Origin: Micavibrio sp.
GTDB taxonomy: Bacteria; Patescibacteriota; Minisyncoccia; Moranbacterales; GCA-2747515
Reading direction: 5' to 3'
Assembly: GCA_020718085.1 (NCBI GenBank)
Contig: DYDB01000010.1
Location: forward strand, 1 to 40,344
Length of the DNA: 40,344 bases
Position 1 is the stretch's first letter, and the number at the start of each line of letters is the position of its first letter. The position numbers and the translations under genes were made by a program. Positions 13,930 to 23,003 of this stretch are shown one piece after another. The notes below the pieces were generated by a model. It was given only the letters and a program-made list of their open reading frames with translations. It ran no database searches and was not told where the DNA came from.

Positions 13930-14742
13930 ATGAAAATCATTACATGGAACGTTAACGGTCTTCGTGCTGTAGAGAGAAAAGGGGAATTGGAAAATTTGAT
14001 CGTATCACAGCAACCTGATTTTTTGCTTTTGCAGGAAATCAAAGGCAAAAAAGAGCAATTCAGTGTATTTTTAACAGAGCATGATGCGTATGAACAGTTC
14101 TATCATAGCGCTGAAAAGCCGGGTTATGCCGGTACCGGCATATGGATGCGTAAGGAGTTTGCGGATGTGCATGCAAAAGAGATCAATTTTAATACGCACG
14201 TGCCGGATGCGCCAAATCATGATGAGGGGCGTGTGGCACATCTGACATTTACTGAGAATAAAGAAGTCTATGATATATTATCGATCTATTTTCCCAATGG
14301 GGGTAAAAGTCCAAAGGCATGGGAAGAAAAGTTAATTTTTTTTGATAGAGTTTTGGATTTTATGAATGGACTACGTGCACAAGGACACAATGTGATCGTG
14401 GGAGGAGATATGAATGTGGCGCACGAGGCTATTGATCTTGCACGACCGAAAGAAAATGACGGGAAGATTGGTTTCCATCCGGATGAGCGTGCGTGGATGG
14501 ATCGTGTGATGAAAAATGCATGGGCAGATGTATGGCGTGCCAAAAATCCCGACACAACGGATGTATATTCATGGTGGGATTCCTATACGCGTGCACGCGA
14601 TCGGAATGTGGGATGGCGGCTCGATTATTTTTTTGTCGACAAAAAACAGTTAAAAAATGTACAAGAGATCACATATCTCAATGAACAATACGGTTCGGAT
14701 CACTGTCCACTTCTGCTTGAGTTTAAAGTCGAAGGTTTATAA
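13930..14742 (+). CDS. xth: Exodeoxyribonuclease III (AP endonuclease)
   Basis: The 270-residue protein is a full-length ExoIII/APE1-type enzyme: ITWNVNGLRA, LLLQEIKG with the metal-ligand Glu, YAGTGIWMRK, GGDMNVAHEAIDLARP, WWDSYTRARDRNVGWRLDYFF and the C-terminal GSDHCPL with the catalytic His. It cuts DNA at abasic sites in base-excision repair. The gene stands alone with its own promoter and a very short leader. The ATG directly starts the first beta strand of the fold. Confidence 0.94.
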   Translation: MKIITWNVNGLRAVERKGELENLIVSQQPDFLLLQEIKGKKEQFSVFLTEHDAYEQFYHSAEKPGYAGTGIWMRKEFADVHAKEINFNTHVPDAPNHDEGRVAHLTFTENKEVYDILSIYFPNGGKSPKAWEEKLIFFDRVLDFMNGLRAQGHNVIVGGDMNVAHEAIDLARPKENDGKIGFHPDERAWMDRVMKNAWADVWRAKNPDTTDVYSWWDSYTRARDRNVGWRLDYFFVDKKQLKNVQEITYLNEQYGSDHCPLLLEFKVEGL

Positions 14743-14821
14743 AGAAAAAAGAAATTCTTTTATATCTGCACAAAAATACTTTATGAACTTTTTAACTTTA
14801 AAAACTTTAAACTAACTGATT

Positions 14822-15427
14822 ATGGCAAAAAAACGTGTAAGACATCATGTGAATCCTTTGGCAGATATGACAGAACATTATTTTGATGGTTTTGATAATG
14901 ATAATCCGATTACCATTGATGTTGGTGCTGATCGTGGAGAATTTACGATGCAGCTTTTAGAAATATTTGGTGAGAGAAAGAATTTTATTGTGTGTGAAAT
15001 TCGAAAGCCATTAGCGGAAAAGTTACGCAAAAAATTCGAAAAATATCGAAACGTCGTCGTTTTTGATGGAGATGTCACAAGAAATTTTGAAAACATCATC
15101 AGGCCATCTATTGATAGGTGTGTAACTATTGAAGAGGTCTACATAAATTTTCCTGATCCATGGTTCAAAGATCGGCACAAAAAACGTCGTGTCATCACAG
15201 AAAGGTTCATTTGCAGTGTGATCGATTGGGTGCCGACACAAACCAATTGGATCTTTCAAACGGATCAAAAGCAATTATTTGATGAAACAATGGAAATGCT
15301 ACAAAGCATGAATGGCATACATATTGCTATTTTTGATACGTCGCCACATGGTGTAACAACAAAATGGGAAAATGCAAAAATCGCACAGGAGAGTGCGATC
15401 TATCGCGTGCGATTTCATTTCATTTAG
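14822..15427 (+). CDS. trmB: tRNA (guanine-N7)-methyltransferase
   Basis: The 201-residue protein has a SAM-binding N-terminal motif (TIDVGADRGEF), FIVCEIRKPLAEK, and the TrmB signature INFPDPWFKDRHKKRRV with the catalytic Asp. Methylation of G46 in the variable loop of tRNAs is the known role. No Shine-Dalgarno sequence is visible. It converges on the glycosyltransferase gene, whose stop lies six bases away. Confidence 0.92.
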   Translation: MAKKRVRHHVNPLADMTEHYFDGFDNDNPITIDVGADRGEFTMQLLEIFGERKNFIVCEIRKPLAEKLRKKFEKYRNVVVFDGDVTRNFENIIRPSIDRCVTIEEVYINFPDPWFKDRHKKRRVITERFICSVIDWVPTQTNWIFQTDQKQLFDETMEMLQSMNGIHIAIFDTSPHGVTTKWENAKIAQESAIYRVRFHFI

Positions 15428-15432
15428 AAAAT

Positions 15433-16560
15433 TTATTTTTGAGGGAATGTTGACTGGAGTGCTTCGAGGTATTTTTGTGCGATCTTTTCCCAACTGAAGT
15501 GTTCAATTGTGTATATGCGCGCCTGTTTTCCAAATGCTGATCGGTCAAATGTGTCATTCAAAAGTTCCATGATCTTATCGTGCCACGCTTGAGCGTTTTC
15601 ATGTTCCACAAGAAAGCCATTCTTTCCATCGTGAATAGCATCTTTTAATCCTTGAAAATTTGATGCAATAACTGTTCGTTCACACACAGCTGTTTCGATC
15701 GCATTAATGCCAAATCCCTCCATTGAGCCGGGGATATCAATATTGGGTGATACGACAAGGTCAACAGTGTTGAACAGGACGATTTTTTCGCTGTCTGGCC
15801 TGTTTGTGAGGAGTATGACGCGATTTTCAAGATGATGTTTTTTGATCATTTCTTGCGCACGCGGTAATACATTAGCATCTCCGGCGGTAGTATTGGATAC
15901 AGCACCGCCCATAGCTACAAGTAGGACATTTTGTGGTAAAAGAGGCATAACTTGATCGATAAACCATGCAACCCCTTTGTGTGGCACAAAACGTCCCATA
16001 CGGAATATGATCTTTTTGTTCGAGAGATCTGTTTTGAGAAGTTGCGCCAAATCCTCTCGTGTGTGTGATGCGAAGTGTTCTTCCGGATCAATACCGTTTG
16101 GAATAAAGATGCATTTATCGTGGTCGATGTCAAAACGCACAGCTTCTGTGATCGTGTGCATGCCTACGGCAATGAGCTTATCACATCTTCTGAGGGAGGG
16201 AATATTGATATTTCTATAAATTTTCCCCATGAGAGATGTTTTGCGTGCATATGTAATATCAAGTCCATGAACGATCGATGCAAATTTCTTATGTGGAAAG
16301 AAAAATTTTGCTATACGACCGAGTGGTGCAAGGACACCATCTCCAAAAAGCACAACATCATGTTGGGGGAGTAAAATTAGCATTTTGATCAGTGCATACG
16401 GCAAAAACCACGGTAACGCCTTTTTCCCCTTTCTATTGGCCAAAATCGTTGTGGGCGTGATCTTTTGTAGCGCATGTGCAATGCCATAGTTTTGGTTTTC
16501 AATACCGCCAAATATTGGCGGGTAGGCACGAGAAATGAAGAGAATGCGTAATTTGTTCAT
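15433..16560 (-). CDS. GT4-family glycosyltransferase
   Basis: The 375-residue protein shows a GT-B fold: an N-terminal domain beginning FISRAYPPIFGGIENQN and a C-terminal nucleotide-sugar domain with FRMGRFVPHKGVAWFI and the EGFGINAIETAVCE motif, whose Glu-x7-Glu pair is typical of GT4. It probably builds a cell-surface glycan or glycolipid. Its start lies four bases after the stop of the upstream GT2 gene, so the two form an operon. Donor and acceptor sugars cannot be inferred. Confidence 0.88.
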   Translation of the reverse strand: MNKLRILFISRAYPPIFGGIENQNYGIAHALQKITPTTILANRKGKKALPWFLPYALIKMLILLPQHDVVLFGDGVLAPLGRIAKFFFPHKKFASIVHGLDITYARKTSLMGKIYRNINIPSLRRCDKLIAVGMHTITEAVRFDIDHDKCIFIPNGIDPEEHFASHTREDLAQLLKTDLSNKKIIFRMGRFVPHKGVAWFIDQVMPLLPQNVLLVAMGGAVSNTTAGDANVLPRAQEMIKKHHLENRVILLTNRPDSEKIVLFNTVDLVVSPNIDIPGSMEGFGINAIETAVCERTVIASNFQGLKDAIHDGKNGFLVEHENAQAWHDKIMELLNDTFDRSAFGKQARIYTIEHFSWEKIAQKYLEALQSTFPQK

Positions 16561-16564
16561 AATG

Positions 16565-17515
16565 TTATCGGTTATATTTTTGTTTGCGCATGCGATACAT
16601 GGTCTCTTCAGTAAGTTGACGATTTGTCTTGATCATATCGGCAATAAGTGCAAAAACAAGAAACTGCATACCAACAAAGAATAAGACGATCGATGCAAGA
16701 AGATAATTGCGATAAGGAGTGATCTGAAATTCAGGAAGATAAAGGATCAAGAAAAAAATGAAAAGTGCGATTGACATCACAATGACAAAAAGTCCTGGAA
16801 TACCAAAAAATTTCATTGGACGCACATCACGTACTGCCTTGATGATGATCTTGGCACTATTATTCACGAATTTCCATACACTCTTGACCACACGTGATTT
16901 TCGACCTTCAAAATATCTTACTGTTACTGGGATCCATTGTAACTTAAGATTTTTACCAATGGCATCAATAATTGTTTCTTGTGTATAGGTAAAGCCGGTA
17001 ACTGTATTAAGTCGTAAAAGCGCTTCGCGATTATGGCCACGAAAACCGCATGTGAGATCATGAATATCTGTGTTGAGAAACATGCTAACAAGTTTTGCAG
17101 CAAGTTTATTGAGAAAATTTTTGATGAATGGAATGCCTTGCGCAGAACCACCACGAAAACGGTCGCCAATCGTGATATCAGCCTCTCCGCGAAGAATTGG
17201 TGCGATCATATCACTGATCTGGCGGGGATCAAACTGACCATCTGCATCGATATTTACCATAATATCAGCGTCGTTTTGCAGTGCACTTCGCACAGCGGTA
17301 TTGAATGCAGCGCCAAGGCGACGATTGGTTGTGTGAGACACAATAATTTCAGCGCCTGCCTCACGAGCAACTTTTGCGGTGTCGTCGCGTGAGCCATCGT
17401 CAATTACTTGAATGAGCACGCTGTCAATCCCATCATACACACGGGGAATATTCTTTATTGTTTGCCCGATTGCCTTTGCTTCATTATATGCAGGGATATT
17501 GATGATCAATTTCAT
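16565..17515 (-). CDS. GT2-family polyprenyl-phosphate glycosyltransferase with C-terminal membrane segments
   Basis: The 316-residue protein has a GT2 catalytic domain (about 1-230): NIPAYNEAKAIG, VIDDGSRDDT, the DxD in VNIDADGQFD and DLTCGFRGHNR. Two hydrophobic helices follow (about 238-262 and 273-300), as in DPM1/GtrB-like enzymes that transfer a sugar to polyprenyl phosphate. It lies directly upstream of the GT4 gene, consistent with a surface polysaccharide or glycolipid pathway, and is divergent from the UDP-sugar dehydrogenase gene. Confidence 0.88.
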   Translation of the reverse strand: MKLIINIPAYNEAKAIGQTIKNIPRVYDGIDSVLIQVIDDGSRDDTAKVAREAGAEIIVSHTTNRRLGAAFNTAVRSALQNDADIMVNIDADGQFDPRQISDMIAPILRGEADITIGDRFRGGSAQGIPFIKNFLNKLAAKLVSMFLNTDIHDLTCGFRGHNREALLRLNTVTGFTYTQETIIDAIGKNLKLQWIPVTVRYFEGRKSRVVKSVWKFVNNSAKIIIKAVRDVRPMKFFGIPGLFVIVMSIALFIFFLILYLPEFQITPYRNYLLASIVLFFVGMQFLVFALIADMIKTNRQLTEETMYRMRKQKYNR

Positions 17516-17764
17516 GGCGATGTGTTATAAAATGATAATTTATCTTGATAATCATGCGAATCTCATATGATTTATCCAGTTCCATCATATCGTGTTTTTG
17601 GTGTTCTGACAAAGAAATGATGAGGGATTTTGTCATGCAACCTGTTCATGTTTTGGTGAAAATACTGTATAATCCAGAGAGCCTGTTGTCAATGGGGATG
17701 TCTATTGACAATGCATTATGGTAGAGTACCATACAAATAAATTCATAATCATAAGGTAAAAACT

Positions 17765-19048
17765 ATGAAAAAATCGGAATCGTTGAAAGTTGCTGTGATC
17801 GGTCTGGGATATGTAGGGCTGCCACTTGCAGTTCGCGCCAAAGAACGTGGGTATGACGTTGTGGGGATTGATCTGGATAAAAAAAAGATAGATTTGATCA
17901 ACAAAAAGAAATCCCCTATTGCTGACGAATTTTTAATGGAAAATCTACCAAAATATCCATTTAAGGCTACCGTGGATGCTACGGAGATCAAGAGTGCTGA
18001 CATTGTTCTCATTTGTGTGCCGACGCCTGTAGACCATCTTTACCAACCAGATCTGAGTCCGGTGGAAGGGGCTTGCAAGATGGTGGCGGAGAATCTTAAA
18101 AAAGAGGCTTTAGTCGTTTTGGAATCTACTGTAAATCCCGGTGTATCAGAAGAGGTGGTTAAGCCGATCTTTGAATCATATGGACATAAGATCGGAGTGG
18201 ATGTGCATATTGCACATTGTCCGGAAAGAATTAATCCTGGTGATCCAAAATGGAATGTAACAAATATCCCACGTGTTGTAGGCGCTTTTACGCCAAAGGG
18301 ATTGGACAAGGCAAAGAAATTTTATGAATCAATTGTAGATGGTGTGATCAGGCCAATGAAGCATATTCGTGAAGCAGAGGCATGTAAAGTGGTGGAAAAC
18401 TCATTCCGTGATATCAATATTGCATTTGTAAATGAACTGGCAAAGTCATTTGATGCAATGGATATAGACGTAAAAGATGTGATTGAAGGTGCGAGTACGA
18501 AGCCATTTGCTTTTATGGCGCATTATCCAGGAAGGGGTATTGGTGGACACTGCATCCCTGTTGATCCATATTACTTGATCGAGAGGGCAAAAAAAGCGGG
18601 TTTTGATCATAAGTTTTTGCGTACATCACGAGAGATCAATAACTCCATGCCGGATTATACAGTGGAGCTTTTGCAAGATAAACTCAATGAAGTGAAACTG
18701 CCACTAAATGGGACAAATATTGGAATGCTTGGCATTTCATATAAGGCAAATGTTGATGATGATCGAGAGTCGCCATACTATGTCATTGTTAAAGCGTTAC
18801 GTAAGCATAAGGCAAAAATTCATTCATTTGATCCACACGTTTTGTCAAAATCATCGTGCAAAAGCTTGGAAACGATCTTGAAAAAATCAGAGGCATTGAT
18901 CCTCGTAACAAATCATAAGGAATTCATGAACATTGACGGAAAGTTGCTGAAAAAATATGGTATCAAGGTAATTGTTGACGGAATGAACTGCTTGGATAAA
19001 AACGATATCAAAAAAAATGGAGTGATCTATAAAGGAATTGGACGGTGA
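17765..19048 (+). CDS. UDP-sugar (UDP-N-acetylhexosamine type) 6-dehydrogenase
   Basis: The 427-residue protein has an N-terminal Rossmann motif VIGLGYVGLPLAV, the central domain with ESTVNPGVSEE and CPERINPGD, and the catalytic Cys in GIGGHCIPVDPYYL. The C-terminal UDP-binding domain includes GISYKANVDDDRESP. The form of the active-site loop resembles WbpA/WecC-type enzymes that oxidise UDP-GlcNAc or UDP-ManNAc to uronic acids, rather than UDP-glucose dehydrogenase, but substrate choice is uncertain. AAGGT precedes the ATG. It is divergent from the two glycosyltransferases and likely serves the same surface glycan. Confidence 0.88.
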   Translation: MKKSESLKVAVIGLGYVGLPLAVRAKERGYDVVGIDLDKKKIDLINKKKSPIADEFLMENLPKYPFKATVDATEIKSADIVLICVPTPVDHLYQPDLSPVEGACKMVAENLKKEALVVLESTVNPGVSEEVVKPIFESYGHKIGVDVHIAHCPERINPGDPKWNVTNIPRVVGAFTPKGLDKAKKFYESIVDGVIRPMKHIREAEACKVVENSFRDINIAFVNELAKSFDAMDIDVKDVIEGASTKPFAFMAHYPGRGIGGHCIPVDPYYLIERAKKAGFDHKFLRTSREINNSMPDYTVELLQDKLNEVKLPLNGTNIGMLGISYKANVDDDRESPYYVIVKALRKHKAKIHSFDPHVLSKSSCKSLETILKKSEALILVTNHKEFMNIDGKLLKKYGIKVIVDGMNCLDKNDIKKNGVIYKGIGR

Positions 19049-19057
19049 TCACTAAAA

Positions 19058-19087
19058 AACACCTCGCTATGTGCGAGGTGTTTTTTT
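19058..19087. terminator. Bidirectional terminator between the UDP-sugar dehydrogenase and response regulator genes
   Basis: AACACCTCGC (19058-19067) pairs with GCGAGGTGTT (19073-19082) around TATGT, followed by a T-run on the plus strand and A-rich sequence on the other side. Confidence 0.9.
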
Positions 19088-19091
19088 GACT

Positions 19092-19469
19092 TTATTGAGC
19101 ATTTGGATTAAGTATTTTTTGTACTTCTTCAGCGATTTGATCTGGTGTGTAGTCGGATTTGCGAAGAAATTTGTTGGCACCAGCTTGGAGTGCGCGCTCC
19201 TCCTCTTGCTGATTACTGAGATTGCTAATGACGATAATTTTACAAGAGAGGTTGTGATTGTTCTTGAGAGCATCAAGTACAGTAAATCCATCCATTTGTG
19301 GCATCATAAGGTCCAAAAGAATGACATCTGGCTTGAATTCTGCTGCCTTCATGGCACCGCGCAAGCCATCTGGTTCGGAGCACACATCATATTCTTTCAT
19401 GCGCAAAACGGTTTCATACATTTCGCGAATTTCCGCGTGATCATCAATGATCAATACCTTTTCTTTCAT
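19092..19469 (-). CDS. Stand-alone response regulator receiver protein (CheY-like)
   Basis: The 125-residue protein is a receiver domain only: acidic pair D9-D10, phosphoacceptor D53 in VILLDLMMP, the Ser in VISNLS and the Lys in FLRKSDY. No DNA-binding or enzymatic output domain is present, so it must act by protein interaction or as a phosphorelay member. It lies 20 bases downstream of the histidine kinase gene in the same direction and is its probable partner. Confidence 0.9.
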   Translation of the reverse strand: MKEKVLIIDDHAEIREMYETVLRMKEYDVCSEPDGLRGAMKAAEFKPDVILLDLMMPQMDGFTVLDALKNNHNLSCKIIVISNLSNQQEEERALQAGANKFLRKSDYTPDQIAEEVQKILNPNAQ

Positions 19470-19489
19470 ATTAGTTAGATTAAAACGAA

Positions 19490-21277
19490 TTATTTTTTGA
19501 TGGGTAATATAACATAGAAATCACTACCCATATTCGGTGTACTGTCCACATGAATTGTGCCGCCAAGTTGCACAATGAGCTTTTTCGCAATAGGGAGGCC
19601 TAGTCCCGATCCTCCGGAAACACGCGTCATATGTCCACCAACTTGTTTGAATTTCTTAAAAATATCTTGTATATCAGATGGGGCAATGCCTATCCCATTA
19701 TCTTTGATATGTACCTCAATTCTATCAGAATTTGTTCTTTTGGTAAAAATATCAATCGTGCCTATGTCTGGTCGAGTGAATTTGATGGCGTTATCGATAA
19801 GATTGATAATAATGCGTCGAAGTTGCGTTTGATCAGTTGTGACGATAACATCTTGATCTGTGGCATGAAATGTAATTTTTTTGTTTTCTGTCGCACAGCG
19901 CATACGGAAATCACTGTAAGTGCGCGATATGAGATTTGTTAGATTTATATCTTCAAGGTCAAACTGCATTTTACCTGACTCTAATTTTTCCAGATCAAGC
20001 ATATTTGTTACCATTTCCAATAATTTGTCTGAATTGTCGATGATCTTTTTTGTGTAATTTTTTTGTGTCTCATTGATTTCACCAAACATGCCATTGGCAA
20101 GCATAGATGCAAAGCCTTTGATGATCGTGAGGGGAGTGCGCAATTCATGCGAAGTGATGGAAATGATCTCATTTTTCATCCGGTCAATTTTTTTGAGTTC
20201 TGTATATGAGTGTTGCATAATGCCCTGAATTTTTCGTTTTTCGGTAATGTTCTCAACAGATGCATCAAAATATAATTGTCCCTTATTTTGAATTGTTTTA
20301 CCATATATCTTTACCCATAAAATTTGGCTATCGAATGTTTGTAATTCGATCTCCTCTCCGATGATCTCACCTCTTTTTAATAATAGGGCCTTAAGCTTTT
20401 TTTTGTCTTCTGGATTTTTGAGGAAGTTCATCAAATCAAAATCTGGTTTGTGCAAATATGTTTCATCGGGAATGCATAAAAGATCAAGTAAAGCGGTGTT
20501 CCATAGAATTGGTGGTGCGGATCTATCCAAACGAATGCGGAACATACCGATTGGTAAATGTTGGATAAGTGATGCAAATTCTGAGTAGATCAAGTTTTTC
20601 TGTTGTTCGATCTTTGCGCCGGCTCTGATAATGAAAATAAGAAGTCCAATCAAAAGAAGAAGAATAAACGCGAGCGCGAGCATGATGCGCATGAGAATGC
20701 TAGAAATTTCTTCTTGTACATCATCAATATAAATGCCCGTGCCGATTGCCCATCCCCAAGGTTTGAATACTGAAACATGAGACAATTTTGGTACTGCAAT
20801 TGTTGTATCACCAGATTTTGGCATCCACATATAGCGAACATAACCTTCTTCTTCATTTCGCGCCATGTTAAGCATGACAGAACCAAAATTATAGCCATTT
20901 TCATCAACGAGATCTTCTATATTTGTGTTGCGGACGGTATCATAGGGATGAATAAAAATAATGCCATCATTGATATTGTTAACCCAAAAATAATCATCCC
21001 CATTTTTTCCATATCGATAGTTTTTGATGATTTCTTGGGCAAGATCTTGGGCTTCTTCCCTCGTTAATTCACCGGAAATAACTCTATTGTTCAGATCATT
21101 CAAAGTTGCAATTAAGAAACTGGAAAGTTCATGTAGAACGTATTGCTTTTCATTCATGAGAGATTGATTGATGCGAGGAATGATATAAAAAACAAATGCA
21201 GATGTGGCACACAATACAAAAAGTGTTGCTATGAATGTTACTTTGCCGAAAGTGGTGCTGATCATTTTTTTGAACAT
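19490..21277 (-). CDS. Membrane sensor histidine kinase (Cache-PAS-HisKA-HATPase)
   Basis: The 595-residue protein has a membrane helix at about 14-34, an extracytoplasmic single-Cache domain (about 40-188; YFWVNNINDGIIFIHP and GWAIGTGIYIDDV are typical), a second helix (about 195-218), a PAS-like domain (about 235-345), HisKA with His377 in SITSHELRTPL, and a HATPase domain with NLIDNAIKF, DNGIGIAP and GGSGLGLPIAKKL. Cache domains of this type bind small organic ligands outside the cell. It is translated just before the receiver protein. Confidence 0.9.
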   Translation of the reverse strand: MFKKMISTTFGKVTFIATLFVLCATSAFVFYIIPRINQSLMNEKQYVLHELSSFLIATLNDLNNRVISGELTREEAQDLAQEIIKNYRYGKNGDDYFWVNNINDGIIFIHPYDTVRNTNIEDLVDENGYNFGSVMLNMARNEEEGYVRYMWMPKSGDTTIAVPKLSHVSVFKPWGWAIGTGIYIDDVQEEISSILMRIMLALAFILLLLIGLLIFIIRAGAKIEQQKNLIYSEFASLIQHLPIGMFRIRLDRSAPPILWNTALLDLLCIPDETYLHKPDFDLMNFLKNPEDKKKLKALLLKRGEIIGEEIELQTFDSQILWVKIYGKTIQNKGQLYFDASVENITEKRKIQGIMQHSYTELKKIDRMKNEIISITSHELRTPLTIIKGFASMLANGMFGEINETQKNYTKKIIDNSDKLLEMVTNMLDLEKLESGKMQFDLEDINLTNLISRTYSDFRMRCATENKKITFHATDQDVIVTTDQTQLRRIIINLIDNAIKFTRPDIGTIDIFTKRTNSDRIEVHIKDNGIGIAPSDIQDIFKKFKQVGGHMTRVSGGSGLGLPIAKKLIVQLGGTIHVDSTPNMGSDFYVILPIKK

Positions 21278-21384
21278 AGGTGATATTTAATTTTGATATG
21301 TATGAAAATGTAAAAAGAATGTTGAAAGTACCTCTATAATAACATGGCTTGTGTTATTATATAAGTGTTTTTAATTATAAAAAG

Positions 21385-21759
21385 ATGGAAAGATCATTTT
21401 ATGGAGCGATGTGCATAGTAATTGCATTTGGGTTATTTTTTTGGTATATGGTGGCGCATACAATGTATGATGTTGCGAAAGAAAAGCAAAACACATTTGT
21501 GTCGGACGGGTGTACGATGTTCGTTGATCGATCGTGGGGCGCATGTTGCATAGAACATGATCGTGCATATTGGCAGGGAGGATCTATGGATACGCGTCAG
21601 ATCGTGGATGAAAAATTTAAAGATTGCATGTATAAGAAGACACAAAGCAAAATTCTTTCGATTGCGTCATATGTAGTTGTGCGCATGGGTGGTGTTCCGT
21701 ATCTCGCTACGCCATGGCGCTGGGGTTACGGGTGGTCCTTTGGAAGAGAATATCGGTAA
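21385..21759 (+). CDS. Small membrane-anchored phospholipase A2-like protein
   Basis: About 124 residues: an N-terminal hydrophobic helix (about 7-26) followed by a Cys-rich region with CTMFVDRSWGACCIEHDRAYW. The CCxxHDxxYW pattern is the PLA2 active-site helix with the catalytic His-Asp pair, as in bacterial PLA2-like proteins. It could be a phospholipid acyl hydrolase at the cell surface or a structural relative; activity is not shown. The ATG at 21385 was chosen over an upstream TTG because it begins the signal-anchor directly. No Shine-Dalgarno sequence is visible. Confidence 0.6.
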   Translation: MERSFYGAMCIVIAFGLFFWYMVAHTMYDVAKEKQNTFVSDGCTMFVDRSWGACCIEHDRAYWQGGSMDTRQIVDEKFKDCMYKKTQSKILSIASYVVVRMGGVPYLATPWRWGYGWSFGREYR

Positions 21760-21770
21760 TATCAAGCGGC

Positions 21771-22076
21771 CTAGTTTGTGTTCTCTAGGATGATCCTTTT
21801 ATCAAATCCGCCACGCTGATCCAATTTGTTCAAGCGAATTTTCTCAAGGTCATTTATTTTGATCTTTTTATACTTACAAATGGCATAGAGAACTTCCAAG
21901 ATATCAGCAAACTCTTCAGCTGAAGAATTATCCAAAAATTCAGCAACTTCTTCATGGAGCTTATTATTTAAAGCTTCAGCATATTCAGGATCAGTTGCGG
22001 TATGTATGGTAGGTGTGTTTCCATTTTTCCTTATGATATCAGGGATGTGGTCTCGTACAAGTTTATTATATTGTAT
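21771..22076 (-). CDS. MazG/PRA-PH-like nucleotide pyrophosphohydrolase ORF without a canonical start codon
   Basis: This frame is open for about 101 codons and reads YNKLVRDHIPDIIRKNG near the start, then LHEEVAEFLDN, EEFADILEVLYAI and a C-terminal LDQRGGFDKRIIL. This matches the short 'phosphoribosyl-ATP pyrophosphohydrolase-like' house-cleaning family over its whole length. The frame contains no ATG at all and no usable GTG or TTG near the N-terminus; an in-frame stop lies about 17 codons further upstream. The likeliest start is ATA at 22076-22074, four bases after the stop of the preceding gene. Alternatives are a +1 frameshift at the A-runs of the upstream gene, a sequencing error, or a start-loss pseudogene. 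Confidence 0.6.
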   Translation of the reverse strand: MQYNKLVRDHIPDIIRKNGNTPTIHTATDPEYAEALNNKLHEEVAEFLDNSSAEEFADILEVLYAICKYKKIKINDLEKIRLNKLDQRGGFDKRIILENTN

Positions 22077-22080
22077 AGTG

Positions 22081-22353
22081 TTATTTTTTATACATTGTTT
22101 CGATCCATCTTTTTTTGATCAAGTTTCCAGTGATCGTAGATAACAAAAATCCAACTGTGGGCACTAGTGCATTGGTAAAGGGTTGTGCAAAATCTGCTGA
22201 AAAGAAAAATATCACAATAACTGTGTATGTTAAACACGCGATCATAAATTTACGTGACCAACTAGTTTCCCATGCTTTGTCCGCTTCTACGCGAAAATTT
22301 CGTTCCTTGATCTTTGTAAGTTCTTCCAAGATCTTTTCTTGAGATTGATCCAT
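22081..22353 (-). CDS. Small two-helix membrane protein, 90 residues
   Basis: A charged N-terminal coiled region (about 1-30) leads to KAWETSWSRKF and two hydrophobic helices (about 34-52 and 60-78), ending in basic residues. Short proteins of this form occur widely but have no known function. It lies 15 bases after the HD-domain gene and four bases before the start-less MazG-like frame, so the three form an apparent operon. A run of seven A near its end could allow slippage into the next frame. Confidence 0.65.
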   Translation of the reverse strand: MDQSQEKILEELTKIKERNFRVEADKAWETSWSRKFMIACLTYTVIVIFFFSADFAQPFTNALVPTVGFLLSTITGNLIKKRWIETMYKK

Positions 22354-22368
22354 ATATTAATAATATTT

Positions 22369-22926
22369 TTATGCAAGTAATAACATCGCAGCATCATAGC
22401 GAGGTTTGATCAATTTTTTAGATTGTTCAAAATGTAACTTGTTCCACTTCCTTTCCAGTTTTTGCCGTACGGATATTTGTGCTTCACCTTGAGTTAATTT
22501 TTCATAAATAAATGCGGCTTTGAAAATACCGGAAATATTATCAAAAGCGCTGAGAGTATCTGCCTCTGCAACAATTTGTTCTTCAATTGTAAGTCGCTCA
22601 TTCTTTTGAGACCCTCTGTGATTGAGGATACATTTTTTGACGAGCGCAATTCTTTTTTCCGGATAATGCAGGTCGTGTAATTTTTGTTCTGCGATCGTGG
22701 CCCCGGTGATATGATGGTCCGTGCGCCCATGCATGATTGATCCAATGTCATGCAGCCATGCTGCAATCAAAATGATCTCCCTATCTCCACCCAAAGAATC
22801 TGTTAACTGGGTAGCATACCGTGCCACGGGTGTAAAATGAAAAAGAAAAGGCTCATATCCATAATGACTCGTTGGTTTTTTACACTCTGATTCTACAAAA
22901 TCTCTAACTCGGTCAATGATTGTCAT
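22369..22926 (-). CDS. HD-domain phosphohydrolase
   Basis: The 185-residue protein has an HD-type metal site: His near residue 30 in the N-terminal helix, AAWLHDIGSI with the His-Asp pair, HHITGATIAEQ, and a later Asp in EADTLSAFDN. Proteins of this size in the family cleave phosphate from nucleotides or act on related small molecules; the substrate is not predictable. It is the first gene of the minus-strand operon with the membrane protein and the MazG-like ORF, which would fit nucleotide house-cleaning. Confidence 0.82.
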   Translation of the reverse strand: MTIIDRVRDFVESECKKPTSHYGYEPFLFHFTPVARYATQLTDSLGGDREIILIAAWLHDIGSIMHGRTDHHITGATIAEQKLHDLHYPEKRIALVKKCILNHRGSQKNERLTIEEQIVAEADTLSAFDNISGIFKAAFIYEKLTQGEAQISVRQKLERKWNKLHFEQSKKLIKPRYDAAMLLLA

Positions 22927-23003
22927 AAGGAAAAGATGTTTAATGACAGATTATGTGCCTTAAGATCAGTATAATGCTGTAACAAAAATATGCAATTTTA
23001 TGG

